Shown: positions 23,528-33,080 of the stretch, one piece after another
How the letters are laid out: every line of letters starts with the position of its first letter
Position numbering within the stretch: position 1 is the first letter of the stretch
From: Caproicibacter sp046707225
Lineage (GTDB): Bacteria > Bacillota > Clostridia > Oscillospirales > Acutalibacteraceae
Length of the DNA stretch: 64,000 nt
NCBI RefSeq assembly: GCF_046707225.1
Contig: NZ_JBJKOP010000029.1
Span: forward strand, 1-64,000
Direction: 5' to 3'
Program-made: the position numbers and the translations under genes
The notes under the pieces: model-generated
Told to the model about the DNA's origin: nothing
Databases searched by the model: none
Seen by the model: only the letters and a program-made list of their open reading frames with translations

Positions 23528-24673
23528 TCACTGGGAAGACAACGAACGTACCCGCTTGATTACGTCTGGCAGAACACGCAGAATCTCGTCCACTTCCTCT
23601 TCGGTATTCTGACAGGAAAGCGTCAGGCGCAGGGAACCATGCGCCAGCGGTTCCGAAAGGCCGATCGCGCGCAGCACATGGCTCGGCTCCAGCGAACCGG
23701 CCGTGCAGGCGGAACCCGCGGAGGCGCAGATTCCGTTTTGGTCCAGCAGAAGAAGAAGGGCTTCTCCTTCCACATGTTCAAAGCTCAGGTTCACGTTTCC
23801 CGGAAGGCGTTTGACGGAATCGCCGTTCAGCCTTGTGCCGGGAATTTTCAGCGCCCCTTGAATCAGCCTGTCGCGCATGGCCGTCAAACGGTCCGCACAG
23901 GCTTTTCTGTTTTCACAGGCTTCCTTCAGGGCCACAGCCAGCCCGACAATTCCCGCGACGTTTTCCGTGCCCGCGCGCAGGCCGCGTTCCTGCGCGCCGC
24001 CGTCCATCAGGCCGGAAATGCCGGCGCCCTTTCGGATATAAAGGGCGCCGACGCCTTTCGGACCGTGAAATTTGTGCGCGGAAAGAGAGAGAAAATCCAC
24101 ATTCATCGCTTTTATATCCAGAGGAAGAATTCCGGCCGCCTGAACCGCGTCTGTGTGGAACGGGATGCCGGCGCCGCGGCAGAGAGTCCCGATTTCGGAA
24201 ATCGGCTGAATGGTTCCGATTTCATTATTCGCGGTCATAACGGTTACCAGCGCGGTTTCCGGGCGGATCGCAGCCTTTAATTCCTCCGGTCTTATGATTC
24301 CATTCTCATGGACTGACAGCGCCGAAACTGTGAAGCCGCCGGATTCCAGGGACCGAAGGGAATGCAGCACCGCGTGGTGTTCGAATTCAGAGGTAATCAG
24401 GTGCGTCTTTCCGGTTTCTTTTCCCTTTTTCGCGGACATCTTGATCGCCCAGTTGTCGCTTTCAGAACCGCCGGAGGTGAAGAAAATTTCATTGGGGCGC
24501 GCGTTTAAGCAGTCGGCTACGGTTTCTCTTGCCGATTCCAGCGCCCTTTTTGCCCGGCGGCCCGCCGCGTGCAGGCTGGACGGATTTCCGAATTCCTCCG
24601 AAAAATACGGAAGCATCGCCTGCAGCACGGACTCGGAGACTGGAGTCGTCGCCGCGTTATCCGCATAAATCAT
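23528..24673 (-). CDS. Cysteine desulfurase (NifS/IscS group)
   Basis: PLP enzyme that takes sulfur from cysteine for Fe-S cluster or thio-cofactor assembly. YADNAATTPVSESVL starts the protein; SAHKFHGPKGVG carries the PLP lysine (near residue 202); the catalytic loop Cys is in CASAGSACTAGSLEPSHVL near residue 320. 381 aa and intact. It overlaps rnhA upstream by 4 bp. No IscU-like scaffold gene is adjacent, so its sulfur acceptor cannot be told. Confidence 0.93.
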   Translation of the reverse strand: MIYADNAATTPVSESVLQAMLPYFSEEFGNPSSLHAAGRRAKRALESARETVADCLNARPNEIFFTSGGSESDNWAIKMSAKKGKETGKTHLITSEFEHHAVLHSLRSLESGGFTVSALSVHENGIIRPEELKAAIRPETALVTVMTANNEIGTIQPISEIGTLCRGAGIPFHTDAVQAAGILPLDIKAMNVDFLSLSAHKFHGPKGVGALYIRKGAGISGLMDGGAQERGLRAGTENVAGIVGLAVALKEACENRKACADRLTAMRDRLIQGALKIPGTRLNGDSVKRLPGNVNLSFEHVEGEALLLLLDQNGICASAGSACTAGSLEPSHVLRAIGLSEPLAHGSLRLTLSCQNTEEEVDEILRVLPDVIKRVRSLSSQ

Positions 24674-25125
24674 GTTGCAGCGCCTCCGTTTTTATGCTTC
24701 TCTGTTTCTGCGACCGCCATGCGGTCGCAAAGTTCGTTTTCAGGGTGTCCTGCGTGCCCTTTTACCCAGTTGACCGTCACATGGTGCGTTTCCAGAAGAC
24801 CGAGCAGGAGTTCCCATAAATCGCTGTTCAGAGCAGGCTTTTTGTCGGCCTTGATCCAGCCTCGTTTCTGCCATCCTTTGGCCCAGCCCTTGGTGATTGC
24901 ATCGCAGACGTAGCGGGAATCGCTGGTCAGGATCACTTCGCAGGGTTCGCGCAGTTGGCGCAGCGCCTCGATGACGCCGGTCAGCTCCATCCTATTGTTT
25001 GTGGTTTCGCGTTCGCCCCCGCTCAGCCTTTTTTCGTGGCTGCCGTAACGCAGAACCGCGCCCCAGCCGCCCGGCCCGGGATTTCCGCTGCACGACCCGT
25101 CCGTAAAGATCTCAACCCGCTTCAT
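24670..25125 (-). CDS. rnhA: Ribonuclease HI
   Basis: Degrades the RNA strand of RNA-DNA hybrids. All acidic catalytic residues are visible: Asp in IFTDGSCSGNPGPGGWGA, Glu in NNRMELTGVIEAL, Asp in LTSDSRYVCDAI and the late Asp in NELCDRMA; the handle region GWAKGWQKRGW is present. 151 aa is typical. First gene of a two-gene operon with the cysteine desulfurase. Confidence 0.95.
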   Translation of the reverse strand: MKRVEIFTDGSCSGNPGPGGWGAVLRYGSHEKRLSGGERETTNNRMELTGVIEALRQLREPCEVILTSDSRYVCDAITKGWAKGWQKRGWIKADKKPALNSDLWELLLGLLETHHVTVNWVKGHAGHPENELCDRMAVAETEKHKNGGAAT

Positions 25126-25283
25126 CCTATCACCATAAGTCCTTTAATTTTTCTGTTATTATAGCACAAAGGAGGGGCACATTCAAATCGCGGGGAAAGA
25201 CGGTATAAAATGTTTTTCATTTCTTTCATTTGATTAGACAGCGCAGGATTGGTCATAATAAAGTCTGCGGATAGAAAACTGTA

Positions 25284-25312
25284 TTGACAGTCTTTGTGAA
25301 TCAAGGTACAAT
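25284..25312 (+). promoter_or_regulatory. Promoter of the rnjA-gdpP region
   Basis: TTGACA (25284-25289), 17-bp spacer, TACAAT (25307-25312). It gives a leader of about 190 nt before the GTG at 25511. Confidence 0.75.
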
Positions 25313-25426
25313 AAATAAGATATTAGTGTCCGGATTCAGCGATTCACGGGTTATTCCCGTTTATTTAGCACATAGAGAAGCATTTAATACATTTTTGCGC
25401 AGGCCCGGTGCAGCGTAAAAGGTAAA

Positions 25427-25477
25427 ATGAATAGAGGTAAACCAGATTCGTTTGACCCGATTGTCGACGGATTTTAA
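25427..25477 (+). CDS. Possible leader ORF in the RNase J 5' UTR (16 aa)
   Basis: AAAAGG precedes ATG 25427, and a 16-codon frame (MNRGKPDSFDPIVDGF) ends at 25477, 33 bp before the RNase J start. The leader otherwise contains no clear terminator. It could be a regulatory uORF or chance. Confidence 0.25.
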   Translation: MNRGKPDSFDPIVDGF

Positions 25478-25510
25478 TGGTTGTGCCCAAAATATGATGG
25501 AGGTCATTTT

Positions 25511-27832
25511 GTGACAGAAAAACAATTAAATAATAGTTCCAACAGCTCGGCTGACCGTCAAGGCGCTGAAAATCAAAACACCGAAGCAGGCAAGGGAAAA
25601 CGCCCCGAACTTTACCAGAAGATCACGCCGCCTCAGCTTCCGGTGCAGAAGAAGCAGGAGCAGCAGCGTCCCGCCGCAGCCAGACAGGGCAGACGAAGAA
25701 GCACCAAAAAGCCCGCTGCTGCGCAGGAAAACGGGGAACGTCAGAATACGGAACGCCAAAATAGTGAACGCCAGCCTCAGACACGCCAGCCTGCTCAGAC
25801 AAACCAGCAGGTTTCTGGAAAACAGATTGGTGCCGATGAAAAGCAGCAGGTTTCTGGAAAACAGATTGGTGCCGATAGAAAGCAGCAGGCTCCTGGGAAA
25901 CCGATTGCCGCCGATGGAAAGCAGCAGGTTTCTGGAAAACAAATTGCTGCCGATAGAAAACAGCAGGCCGGACCAAAGGAGAAGAGGGGAGTCCGGCAGC
26001 AAAGCGGGGAAAAGCAGCGCGGTGGAAGGCAGAAAAACGGTGCGAAGCAGCAGCCTCTTACGGCGATTCAGAAAACCGTTCAGGAATATTTAACGGAACA
26101 GGCGGCAAGAGAGAAAAAAGAAGCCGCCGCACAGAAGAGCAAACGTGGACGCAGGGGACGTCAGAATCAGAAGAAACCGTCGATTAAAGCCTATTTCCTT
26201 GGCGGATTGAACGAAGTCGGTAAAAACTTTACGCTGTTTGAATGCGAAAACGATATGGTGATCGTGGACTGCGGCATGGCTTTTCCGGACGGTGATATGC
26301 TGGGCGTGGATCTTGTGCTTCCGGACTTCACATTTGTGGAGCGCAACGCCGAAAACATCCGCGGCATTATTTTAACCCACGGCCATGAGGACCATATCGG
26401 CGCACTGCCTTATCTGCTGAAAAAGGTAAATCTTCCGATTTACGGCACGCCGTTCACACTTGCGCTGATTAACAGCAAATTAAAGGAGCACGGCCTTCAA
26501 AATTCCGTGAAGGCCGTTGTCGTCCAGCCGGGCGAGCACGCGCAGCTTGGCTGCATGGATATCGAATTTATCCATGTCAACCACTCCGTTCCCGACGCGG
26601 TTGCCGTTGCTATTCATTCCCCGGCCGGAGTTGTCGTCCACACGGGCGATTTTAAAATCGACTGTACACCCGCGATGGGTAAAATGATTGATTTGGGCCG
26701 TCTTGCTCAGCTTGGCAATGAGGGCGTCCTGGCCCTGTTCTCCGATTCCACCAATGCGGAGCGGCCGGGCTTTACAAAGTCGGAAAAAAGTGTCGACAGT
26801 TCTTTCGACATGCTGTTCAAACGCGCGCAGGACAGCCGTATTATCATTGCGACCTTTGCCTCCAATGTGAGCCGCGTTCAGCAGATCATTAACTGCGCGG
26901 TCAAATACGGGCGCAAAGTGGCTTTGTCCGGCAGAAGTATGATCAATGTTATGACGATCGGCGTGGAGCTTGGATATCTCGACGTTCCACAGGGAGTGCT
27001 GATCGACATTGACATGATCAACCGTTACCCGAAGGAACAGATCGTCCTGGTTACAACCGGAAGTCAGGGAGAACCGATGAGCGCCCTGACCCGCATGGCA
27101 TTTGCCGACCACCGCAAAGTGGAAGTCGGCCCGGGCGACTTCATCATCATTTCCGCCCGTCCGATTCCCGGAAATGAAAAAACAATTGGAAATGTGATCG
27201 ACGAGTTGATGAAGCGCGGCTGCCGCGTTGTATACGAATCCATGTATGAAGTGCATGTTTCGGGTCACGCCTGTCAGGAAGAACTCAAACTGATGCAGGG
27301 AATCGTAAAGCCCAAATATTTTATTCCGGTTCACGGCGAGCAGAAGATGCTGCGGAAAAACGCGGACTTGTCCTATGCCATGGGGAGGGACCCGAAAAAC
27401 GTCTTTATCGGCGATAACGGCGACGTTGTCGAGCTTAACGAGGATTATATGAAGCGCCTTGCTCCGGTTCCGGCCGGTCGGATCCTGGTGGACGGCCTGG
27501 GCGTCGGCGACGTGGGAAGTATTGTTCTGCGGGACCGCAAGCACCTTGCCGAAGACGGGTTAATCGTGGTTGTCTGCACCATTTCCTGCACGGACGGTCA
27601 CATCATTTCCGGTCCGGATGTCGTATCCCGCGGCTTTGTCTATGTCCGTGAATCCGAACCGCTGATCGACGAGGCCCGTGATCTGGTTTCATCTGTTTTG
27701 CAGGAATGCGCGGAGAACAGAATTCACGACTGGGGAACACTGAAAACTCGGATTAAAGACGAGCTGTCCCGTTTGCTCTACAATCGTACGCGCCGCAGCC
27801 CGATGATTCTGCCGATTATTATGGAAGTATAG
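25511..27832 (+). CDS. rnjA: Ribonuclease J with long repeat-bearing N-terminal extension
   Basis: RNase J is a 5'-3' exonuclease and endonuclease for mRNA and rRNA processing. The core (about residues 220-773) has the metallo-beta-lactamase motif HGHEDHIGALPY (near 290), the beta-CASP region with TTGSQGEPMSAL, and FIPVHGEQKML. The usual length is about 555; here about 215 extra N-terminal residues are present. They are rich in Gln, Lys, Arg and Ala, and include four copies of a 13-residue repeat (25805-25960). The start is GTG 25511 with GGAGG at 9 nt. A 32-bp gap separates it from gdpP. Confidence 0.93.
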   Translation: MTEKQLNNSSNSSADRQGAENQNTEAGKGKRPELYQKITPPQLPVQKKQEQQRPAAARQGRRRSTKKPAAAQENGERQNTERQNSERQPQTRQPAQTNQQVSGKQIGADEKQQVSGKQIGADRKQQAPGKPIAADGKQQVSGKQIAADRKQQAGPKEKRGVRQQSGEKQRGGRQKNGAKQQPLTAIQKTVQEYLTEQAAREKKEAAAQKSKRGRRGRQNQKKPSIKAYFLGGLNEVGKNFTLFECENDMVIVDCGMAFPDGDMLGVDLVLPDFTFVERNAENIRGIILTHGHEDHIGALPYLLKKVNLPIYGTPFTLALINSKLKEHGLQNSVKAVVVQPGEHAQLGCMDIEFIHVNHSVPDAVAVAIHSPAGVVVHTGDFKIDCTPAMGKMIDLGRLAQLGNEGVLALFSDSTNAERPGFTKSEKSVDSSFDMLFKRAQDSRIIIATFASNVSRVQQIINCAVKYGRKVALSGRSMINVMTIGVELGYLDVPQGVLIDIDMINRYPKEQIVLVTTGSQGEPMSALTRMAFADHRKVEVGPGDFIIISARPIPGNEKTIGNVIDELMKRGCRVVYESMYEVHVSGHACQEELKLMQGIVKPKYFIPVHGEQKMLRKNADLSYAMGRDPKNVFIGDNGDVVELNEDYMKRLAPVPAGRILVDGLGVGDVGSIVLRDRKHLAEDGLIVVVCTISCTDGHIISGPDVVSRGFVYVRESEPLIDEARDLVSSVLQECAENRIHDWGTLKTRIKDELSRLLYNRTRRSPMILPIIMEV
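25805..25960 (+). repeat. Four 39-bp in-frame tandem repeats in rnjA
   Basis: Units at 25805, 25844, 25883 and 25922 each encode 13 residues of the form QQVSGKQIGADRK, with copies 1 and 2 nearly identical and copies 3 and 4 diverged (PGKPIAADG, SGKQIAADR). They are in frame, so copy number can change without breaking the gene. Confidence 0.9.
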
Positions 27833-27864
27833 TCATCCCGGATCGGTTTTAAGGGGTAATCAGT

Positions 27865-29844
27865 TTGAAACGAAAAGTATGGGCTTCTTCTCCTGTCTTT
27901 TTTGTCATTTCAGCAGTTTTGCTGCTGACGGCCGGTATCAGCTGGTTTTGGAACATCGTTGTTTTTACAGCGGAAATCACTCTCGCGGTTGCGTCCATTG
28001 CGGCCGTGCTGATTGCCAACAGGCATTTTAAAGCGCATATCGCCTTCGCCTTCAAAAGCGTGGGGGAGGTTTTAACCGGCGACAGGTATCGTTCCCTGCG
28101 CCAGTTTGCGCTTCCTGTTGTGGTGATTGGCGAAGCGGGGGACATCATCTGGGTCAACGACATGTTTCTTGAGCAGGTCAGCGCGAACCGGGAATGCCGC
28201 GGAGATAATATTCTCAAATTTATTTATCCCGCAACAACGGAACAGGTTCTTTCAGCCGGCGGCACGGAGGTTACGTTTGGCTCCCGGCAGTACATGGTGT
28301 TCGGCATTCGGACAGAAGCGGGAAGCGTCCTGTACTTTCTTGACGACACGGCTTTTCAGGAGATCAGCCGCAATTATGAGGAAAGCCGCACCATAGTCAT
28401 GCTGGCCAGCTTTGACAACCGGGAGGAGCTGACCCGGGATTCCAGCTCCAGTGAAGAAACAAGAATTGCTTCGGAAGTGGAAGAAGTACTGGTTCGCTGG
28501 GCGCAGGGGCTGGGCGGTTTTCTCAAACGCATGAGCAGCGGGCGGTACCTGATTTTGACCGACGAAGCGCACCTGCGTGCGGAGATGAAAAAACGGTTTC
28601 CGGTTCTTGATTCCGTGCGCGCCATCAAGGCGGGGGACCGGTTGAGCGCGACGGTCTCGGTCGGCGTGGCCCGCGGAGCAAAAACTCTGCAGGAAGCGGA
28701 CGACTGGGCCAGAAGCGCTTTGAACATGGCCCTTGGGCGCGGCGGAGATCAGGTCGCGGTCAAGCAGGCCAACGATACATACGAGTTTTTCGGGGGCCTG
28801 TCCAACGGGGTGGAAAAGAGAGACTCCGTTCGCACCCGTGTTTTCGCGGCGTCCATCTCGGACGATATCAAAGAAAGCGACGTAGTATTTGTCATGGGGC
28901 ATAAATATTCCGATCTGGACTGCGTCGGCGCGGCGATCGGAATGTGGAACGTAGCCTGCAAAACGCTGCGCCGCCCTTCCTATATCGTGTTGAATCTGAC
29001 GCAGAGCCTTGCTTCCCCGCAGATTACCGCGCTTCAAAACGCGTATCCCGACGAAAAGATCTTTATGTCCCCGCAGGAAGCGCAGATGCTCGCAACATCC
29101 AGAAGTATGCTTGTGGTTGTCGATACGCATTCCCAGGATTTCGTGGAGAGTGCCGAACTTTTGAAGACGGTGCCGCGCGTGGTGGTCATCGACCACCATC
29201 GAATGATGGTTCGCCACATCGAAAACGCCCTGGTCTTTTTCCACGAACCGTATGCCAGCTCCACCTGTGAAATGGTGACGGACCTTCTGCAGTATATCGG
29301 GGACAGCAAGCTGACCCAGACGGAAGCGGAGGCTTTGCTTTCCGGCATCATGCTGGACACCAAGAATTTTGTGCTGAAAACGGGGGCGCGCACATTTGAG
29401 GCGGCGGCGTATCTGCGCCGAAAGGGAGCCGATACGGTCAGCGTCAAGCGTATGTTTTCCGATTCCATCGACGCCTACAAGGCAAAATATAAAATTGTTT
29501 CCAACGCGGAAATATTCGGCCGCTTCGCCGTGGCTTCCACGGAACATGAGTTTCCGGATATTCGAATCGCGTCCGCGCAGGCGGCCGACGAGCTGCTCTC
29601 CATTCAGGGAATTGAGGCGTCATTTGTGCTGTTCCCGGCGGGGGACGTCATCAATATTTCGGCCCGTTCCCTTGGGGACGTCAATGTTCAGCTGATTATG
29701 GAGACTCTGGGCGGCGGCGGCCATCTGACCATGGCGGGCGCTCAGCTGAGCGGCCTCTCGGTAGCCGAAGCCCGTGACAGGCTCATCGCGGCAATTCGCG
29801 ATTTTACAGAGAAAGCATCCAATCATACGAACGAAAAGTCATAA
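27865..29844 (+). CDS. gdpP: Cyclic-di-AMP phosphodiesterase GdpP
   Basis: Membrane-anchored DHH/DHHA1 enzyme that hydrolyses c-di-AMP to pApA. Two transmembrane segments (residues about 8-27 and 31-50) are followed by a PAS-like domain (80-150), a degenerate GGDEF domain (about 165-310) and the catalytic part: MGHKYSDLDCVGAAIG (near 345), VVIDHHRM (near 440) and LGGGGHLTMAGAQ at the end. 659 aa is the usual size. The start is TTG 27865 after AAGGGG. The order gdpP-rplI-dnaB is the common Firmicute arrangement. Confidence 0.95.
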   Translation: MKRKVWASSPVFFVISAVLLLTAGISWFWNIVVFTAEITLAVASIAAVLIANRHFKAHIAFAFKSVGEVLTGDRYRSLRQFALPVVVIGEAGDIIWVNDMFLEQVSANRECRGDNILKFIYPATTEQVLSAGGTEVTFGSRQYMVFGIRTEAGSVLYFLDDTAFQEISRNYEESRTIVMLASFDNREELTRDSSSSEETRIASEVEEVLVRWAQGLGGFLKRMSSGRYLILTDEAHLRAEMKKRFPVLDSVRAIKAGDRLSATVSVGVARGAKTLQEADDWARSALNMALGRGGDQVAVKQANDTYEFFGGLSNGVEKRDSVRTRVFAASISDDIKESDVVFVMGHKYSDLDCVGAAIGMWNVACKTLRRPSYIVLNLTQSLASPQITALQNAYPDEKIFMSPQEAQMLATSRSMLVVVDTHSQDFVESAELLKTVPRVVVIDHHRMMVRHIENALVFFHEPYASSTCEMVTDLLQYIGDSKLTQTEAEALLSGIMLDTKNFVLKTGARTFEAAAYLRRKGADTVSVKRMFSDSIDAYKAKYKIVSNAEIFGRFAVASTEHEFPDIRIASAQAADELLSIQGIEASFVLFPAGDVINISARSLGDVNVQLIMETLGGGGHLTMAGAQLSGLSVAEARDRLIAAIRDFTEKASNHTNEKS

Positions 29845-29855
29845 GGAGGTACCCG

Positions 29856-30305
29856 ATGAAAGTAGTATTACTTCAGGACGTGAAAGGCAGCGGCAAGAGG
29901 GGAGAGCTGATTCAGGTCAGCGACGGTTACGCCAGAAATTTTCTTCTTCCGCGCAAGCTGGCGAAAGAAGCGAACGCGCAGGTGATGAGCGAGCTGAAAA
30001 GCGCTGAATCCGCCAAAAAATGGCGGATTCAGAAAGAAACGGAAGATGCTCAGGCTGCCGCTGCTTCCATCAGCGGGAAAACAGTACGCCTCTTTGCAAA
30101 AGCGGGGCAGGGTGGAAGGCTTTTCGGTTCCATTACGGCAAAAGAAGTAGCCGACGAACTGAAGAAGAGCTTCCATGTGGATGTTGATAAACGCAAGGTT
30201 GCACTGGATGGAGATATCCGGGCGTTCGGTACCTATGAGTGCGAGGTAAAGCTGTATTCCGGAGTAACCGCTAAAATTTATGTTTTGGTTGGGGAACAGC
30301 AGTAA
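29856..30305 (+). CDS. rplI: 50S ribosomal protein L9
   Basis: 149 residues: the N-terminal rRNA-binding domain MKVVLLQDVKGSGKRGE...VSDGYARNFLLPRKLA, a connecting helix, and the C-terminal domain with LFGSITAKEVADEL. Classic size and motifs. ATG 29856 after AAGGAGG, 11 bp after gdpP. Confidence 0.97.
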   Translation: MKVVLLQDVKGSGKRGELIQVSDGYARNFLLPRKLAKEANAQVMSELKSAESAKKWRIQKETEDAQAAAASISGKTVRLFAKAGQGGRLFGSITAKEVADELKKSFHVDVDKRKVALDGDIRAFGTYECEVKLYSGVTAKIYVLVGEQQ

Positions 30306-30344
30306 ACGGGTATTAACGCCGAATTTTAAAAAGGGGGAAGTAAA

Positions 30345-31709
30345 ATGGAACCGATGCAAAGCGGCGCTTACGCCGGCCTGAATTTGCCGTTCAGTCCGGA
30401 AGCGGAACAGTCCGTGCTCGGCGCGGTTTTACTGGATTCTTCCTGTCTGGACCGCATCGCGGAGATTCTTCCCCGCCCGGAATATTTTTACCAGACCAAC
30501 AACAGCCTGATCTATTCCTCTATGCTGGAATTGTTCACTCAGGGCCGACCGGTGGATTTTATCACGTTGCTGGAAAAGCTGCGGCAGACGGAAGGCTTTG
30601 AGGAAAACGGCGGAAAAACCTATCTCCTTCAGTTGGCGCAGTTGGTGCCCTCTATTTCAAATGTGGAGACCTACGCCAAAATCGTCCGTGATAAATACGA
30701 CATTCGCACGCTGATCACAACGGCGCGCGACATTGTTGAAGAAGCCTCTTCCGGCGCCGCCGATTCCGCGACTTTGCTTGACAGCGCGGAACAGCGTATT
30801 TTCGACATCCGGCGCGGCAAAAATATGCAGGGCCTTCAGCGGATCGACGAGATCATTGTCAATGAATTCGACCGTCTGGATCTTCTCAATTCTCCGGACG
30901 CGGATCTGTATAAAGGGGTTCCGACCGGGATACGGGAGTTGGACGAGACCATCACGGGTTTGAACCGTTCCGACTTTATCCTGCTGGGCGCCCGACCCGG
31001 TATGGGCAAAACCAGCTTTGCTTTGAATATTGCCCGCCACGCGGCGCTTAAGGCAAAAAAGCGCGTCGCTTTTTTCTCTTTGGAAATGAGCAACGAGCAG
31101 CTTGTTTCCCGCCTTTTGTCCACGGAAGCGCTGGTCGAGGGGACAAAGCTGCGTACGGGAAAGCTGGGTGAGGACGAATGGGTTCGCCTGATTGAAGCCG
31201 GTGATATTCTTTCCAAAGCGCAGATGTATTTTGACGATAACCCCGGCATCACCGTGCCTGAAATCAAGGCGAAGCTGCGGCGGCTGCGCGACGTTGACCT
31301 GGTTGTGATCGATTACCTGCAGTTGATGACCGCATCCATGAGAATTGATAACCGCGTACAGGAAATTTCTCAGATTACCAGAAATCTGAAAATTATGGCG
31401 AAGGAACTGAATGTACCCGTGCTGACGCTTTCCCAGCTGGCCCGTGACAGCGAAAAACGGACCAATCACCGCCCGGTTCTTTCCGACTTGCGCGATTCAG
31501 GATCCATTGAGCAGGACGCGGATATCGTCCTGTTCTTATATCGGGACGAATACTATCAGGATACCGGCGAGCCTTCGGAAGACGGGGACCGCAACCAGAG
31601 CGAGTGCATCGTTGCCAAAAACCGTCATGGTCAGACCAAGACGGTGCCGCTGCACTGGCAGGGCGAATTTATGCGCTTTACCGCCCAGGAGGTTGTTCGC
31701 AGTGAATGA
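30345..31709 (+). CDS. dnaB: Replicative DNA helicase
   Basis: Hexameric helicase unwinding the replication fork. N-terminal domain PFSPEAEQSVLGAVLLDSS; Walker A GARPGMGKTSFALN (near residue 217); Walker B VVIDYLQLM; the arginine finger region SDLRDSGSIEQDADIVLFLYR and the last FRFTAQE-like end. 454 aa, complete; no intein. ATG 30345 follows AAAGGGGG. Its end overlaps tilS by 8 bp. Confidence 0.97.
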   Translation: MEPMQSGAYAGLNLPFSPEAEQSVLGAVLLDSSCLDRIAEILPRPEYFYQTNNSLIYSSMLELFTQGRPVDFITLLEKLRQTEGFEENGGKTYLLQLAQLVPSISNVETYAKIVRDKYDIRTLITTARDIVEEASSGAADSATLLDSAEQRIFDIRRGKNMQGLQRIDEIIVNEFDRLDLLNSPDADLYKGVPTGIRELDETITGLNRSDFILLGARPGMGKTSFALNIARHAALKAKKRVAFFSLEMSNEQLVSRLLSTEALVEGTKLRTGKLGEDEWVRLIEAGDILSKAQMYFDDNPGITVPEIKAKLRRLRDVDLVVIDYLQLMTASMRIDNRVQEISQITRNLKIMAKELNVPVLTLSQLARDSEKRTNHRPVLSDLRDSGSIEQDADIVLFLYRDEYYQDTGEPSEDGDRNQSECIVAKNRHGQTKTVPLHWQGEFMRFTAQEVVRSE

Positions 31710-33075
31710 CCGGATGAAAAAACTGGAACAGAAAATTGAAGATACCATTTTGGAAGAAAGAATGCTGCCCGAAGGCTGTCAGGTCGTTGCCGGATTTTCG
31801 GGCGGCGCCGATTCCATGGTGCTGGTGCATTTTCTGCTCGGTTATTCCAGAAAACACGGAATGACCCTGACCGCAGCCCACGTCAACCACGGCCTTCGCG
31901 GCGAGGAGTCGGACGCGGACGAGGCGTTTGTCGCCGCGTGGTGTTCCGCGAATCATGTCGGTTTAAGGGTCTTTCATGCCGACGTTTCGGCGCTGGCCAA
32001 AAAAAGTTCACAGGGATTGGAAGAATGCGGGCGGAACGTCCGCTATACTTTTTTTCGCAGCCTTTGCGGGCCGGCGGGCCGGATCGCCACCGCCCACACC
32101 CTGACAGACAGCGCCGAAACAGCGCTGATGAATCTTGCGAAAGGGACCGGGCCGCGCGGGCTTTCCGGGATTCCCCCGGTCAGGGATGAAATTGTGCGTC
32201 CGCTGATTCGTGTGACCAGAGAAGAAGTAGAGGCCTATTGCCGTTATTACGGCCTCGAGTTTGTCACGGACAGTTCAAACCTTTCGGAGGAATTTGCGCG
32301 CAACCGTATCCGTCACAGTGTGACGCCTGTCTTACGGGAACTGAACCCCGGCTTTGAACAGGCGTTTTTCCGAGCTGCGTGCCTGCTTCGGCAGGATGAG
32401 GAATATTTACGGAAGACTGCACGCATCGGGCTGGAACAATCAGTCGACGCCTGCGGCGGCTATTCCATCCGAAAGTTAAAGGATCAGCCTGATTCCATCC
32501 TTTCCCGCATGATCTTACTGGCGGTTCAGAAGCAGACCAAAGCGCGTCTCGACTATGACCATGTTGCTTCCGTTATGGCAATGATCCATTCCGGGCGCGG
32601 GAATATCACCCTTCCCGGTGGAATACAATGCCTTTCAAACGGCAATACTCTTTTTGTTCATTCCGAAAAAGAGCGAGCGGATATTTGGCGAATTCCCTTG
32701 CAGCTTCCGGATACCTCTCTTCCGGACGGGAGGACGATCTGTATCCGTCCGATATCTTTCAAGAGAAAAAATGATGAGAAAATTAATAATTTGTTATTTA
32801 ATAATCGAATCAACTATGATACAATATTGAATACTAATAGTTTTATTCGAAACAGGCTGCCCGGCGACCGATTTTTTCCCGCGGGGCGGGGAGTCACAAA
32901 AACTTTGAAAAAATTATTAAACGAACGGAAAATTCCGCCGTTTCGCCGCGGCAGACTCGCGGTTCTGGAATGTGGCGGAGAAATTCTGTGGATTGAAGGA
33001 ATCGGCCCGTCGCAAAGCGCCGCGGTTACAGACCGCACCGAACAGGCGGCCGAAATAATCATCAAGGAGTGCTGA
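31702..33075 (+). CDS. tilS: tRNA(Ile)-lysidine synthetase
   Basis: Adds lysine to C34 of tRNA-Ile(CAU) so that it reads AUA. The PP-loop SGGADSMVLVHFL is near residue 36; TAAHVNHGLRGEESDAD and ATAHTLTDSAETALMNL are further catalytic signatures. The C-terminal binding domain contains LPGDRFFPAGRG and LKKLLNERKIPP. The start is GTG 31702, with GGAGG at 9 nt, inside the end of dnaB. An AT-rich patch at about 32770-32850 encodes an Asn-rich linker, as in other clostridial TilS. Overlaps nothing downstream but is 5 bp from hpt. Confidence 0.95.
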   Translation: MNDRMKKLEQKIEDTILEERMLPEGCQVVAGFSGGADSMVLVHFLLGYSRKHGMTLTAAHVNHGLRGEESDADEAFVAAWCSANHVGLRVFHADVSALAKKSSQGLEECGRNVRYTFFRSLCGPAGRIATAHTLTDSAETALMNLAKGTGPRGLSGIPPVRDEIVRPLIRVTREEVEAYCRYYGLEFVTDSSNLSEEFARNRIRHSVTPVLRELNPGFEQAFFRAACLLRQDEEYLRKTARIGLEQSVDACGGYSIRKLKDQPDSILSRMILLAVQKQTKARLDYDHVASVMAMIHSGRGNITLPGGIQCLSNGNTLFVHSEKERADIWRIPLQLPDTSLPDGRTICIRPISFKRKNDEKINNLLFNNRINYDTILNTNSFIRNRLPGDRFFPAGRGVTKTLKKLLNERKIPPFRRGRLAVLECGGEILWIEGIGPSQSAAVTDRTEQAAEIIIKEC

Positions 33076-33080
33076 AACCC

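Noticed and set aside
25805..25960. Tandem repeats as a CRISPR array
   Set aside because: They are direct, in-frame, without spacers and lie inside the rnjA coding frame.
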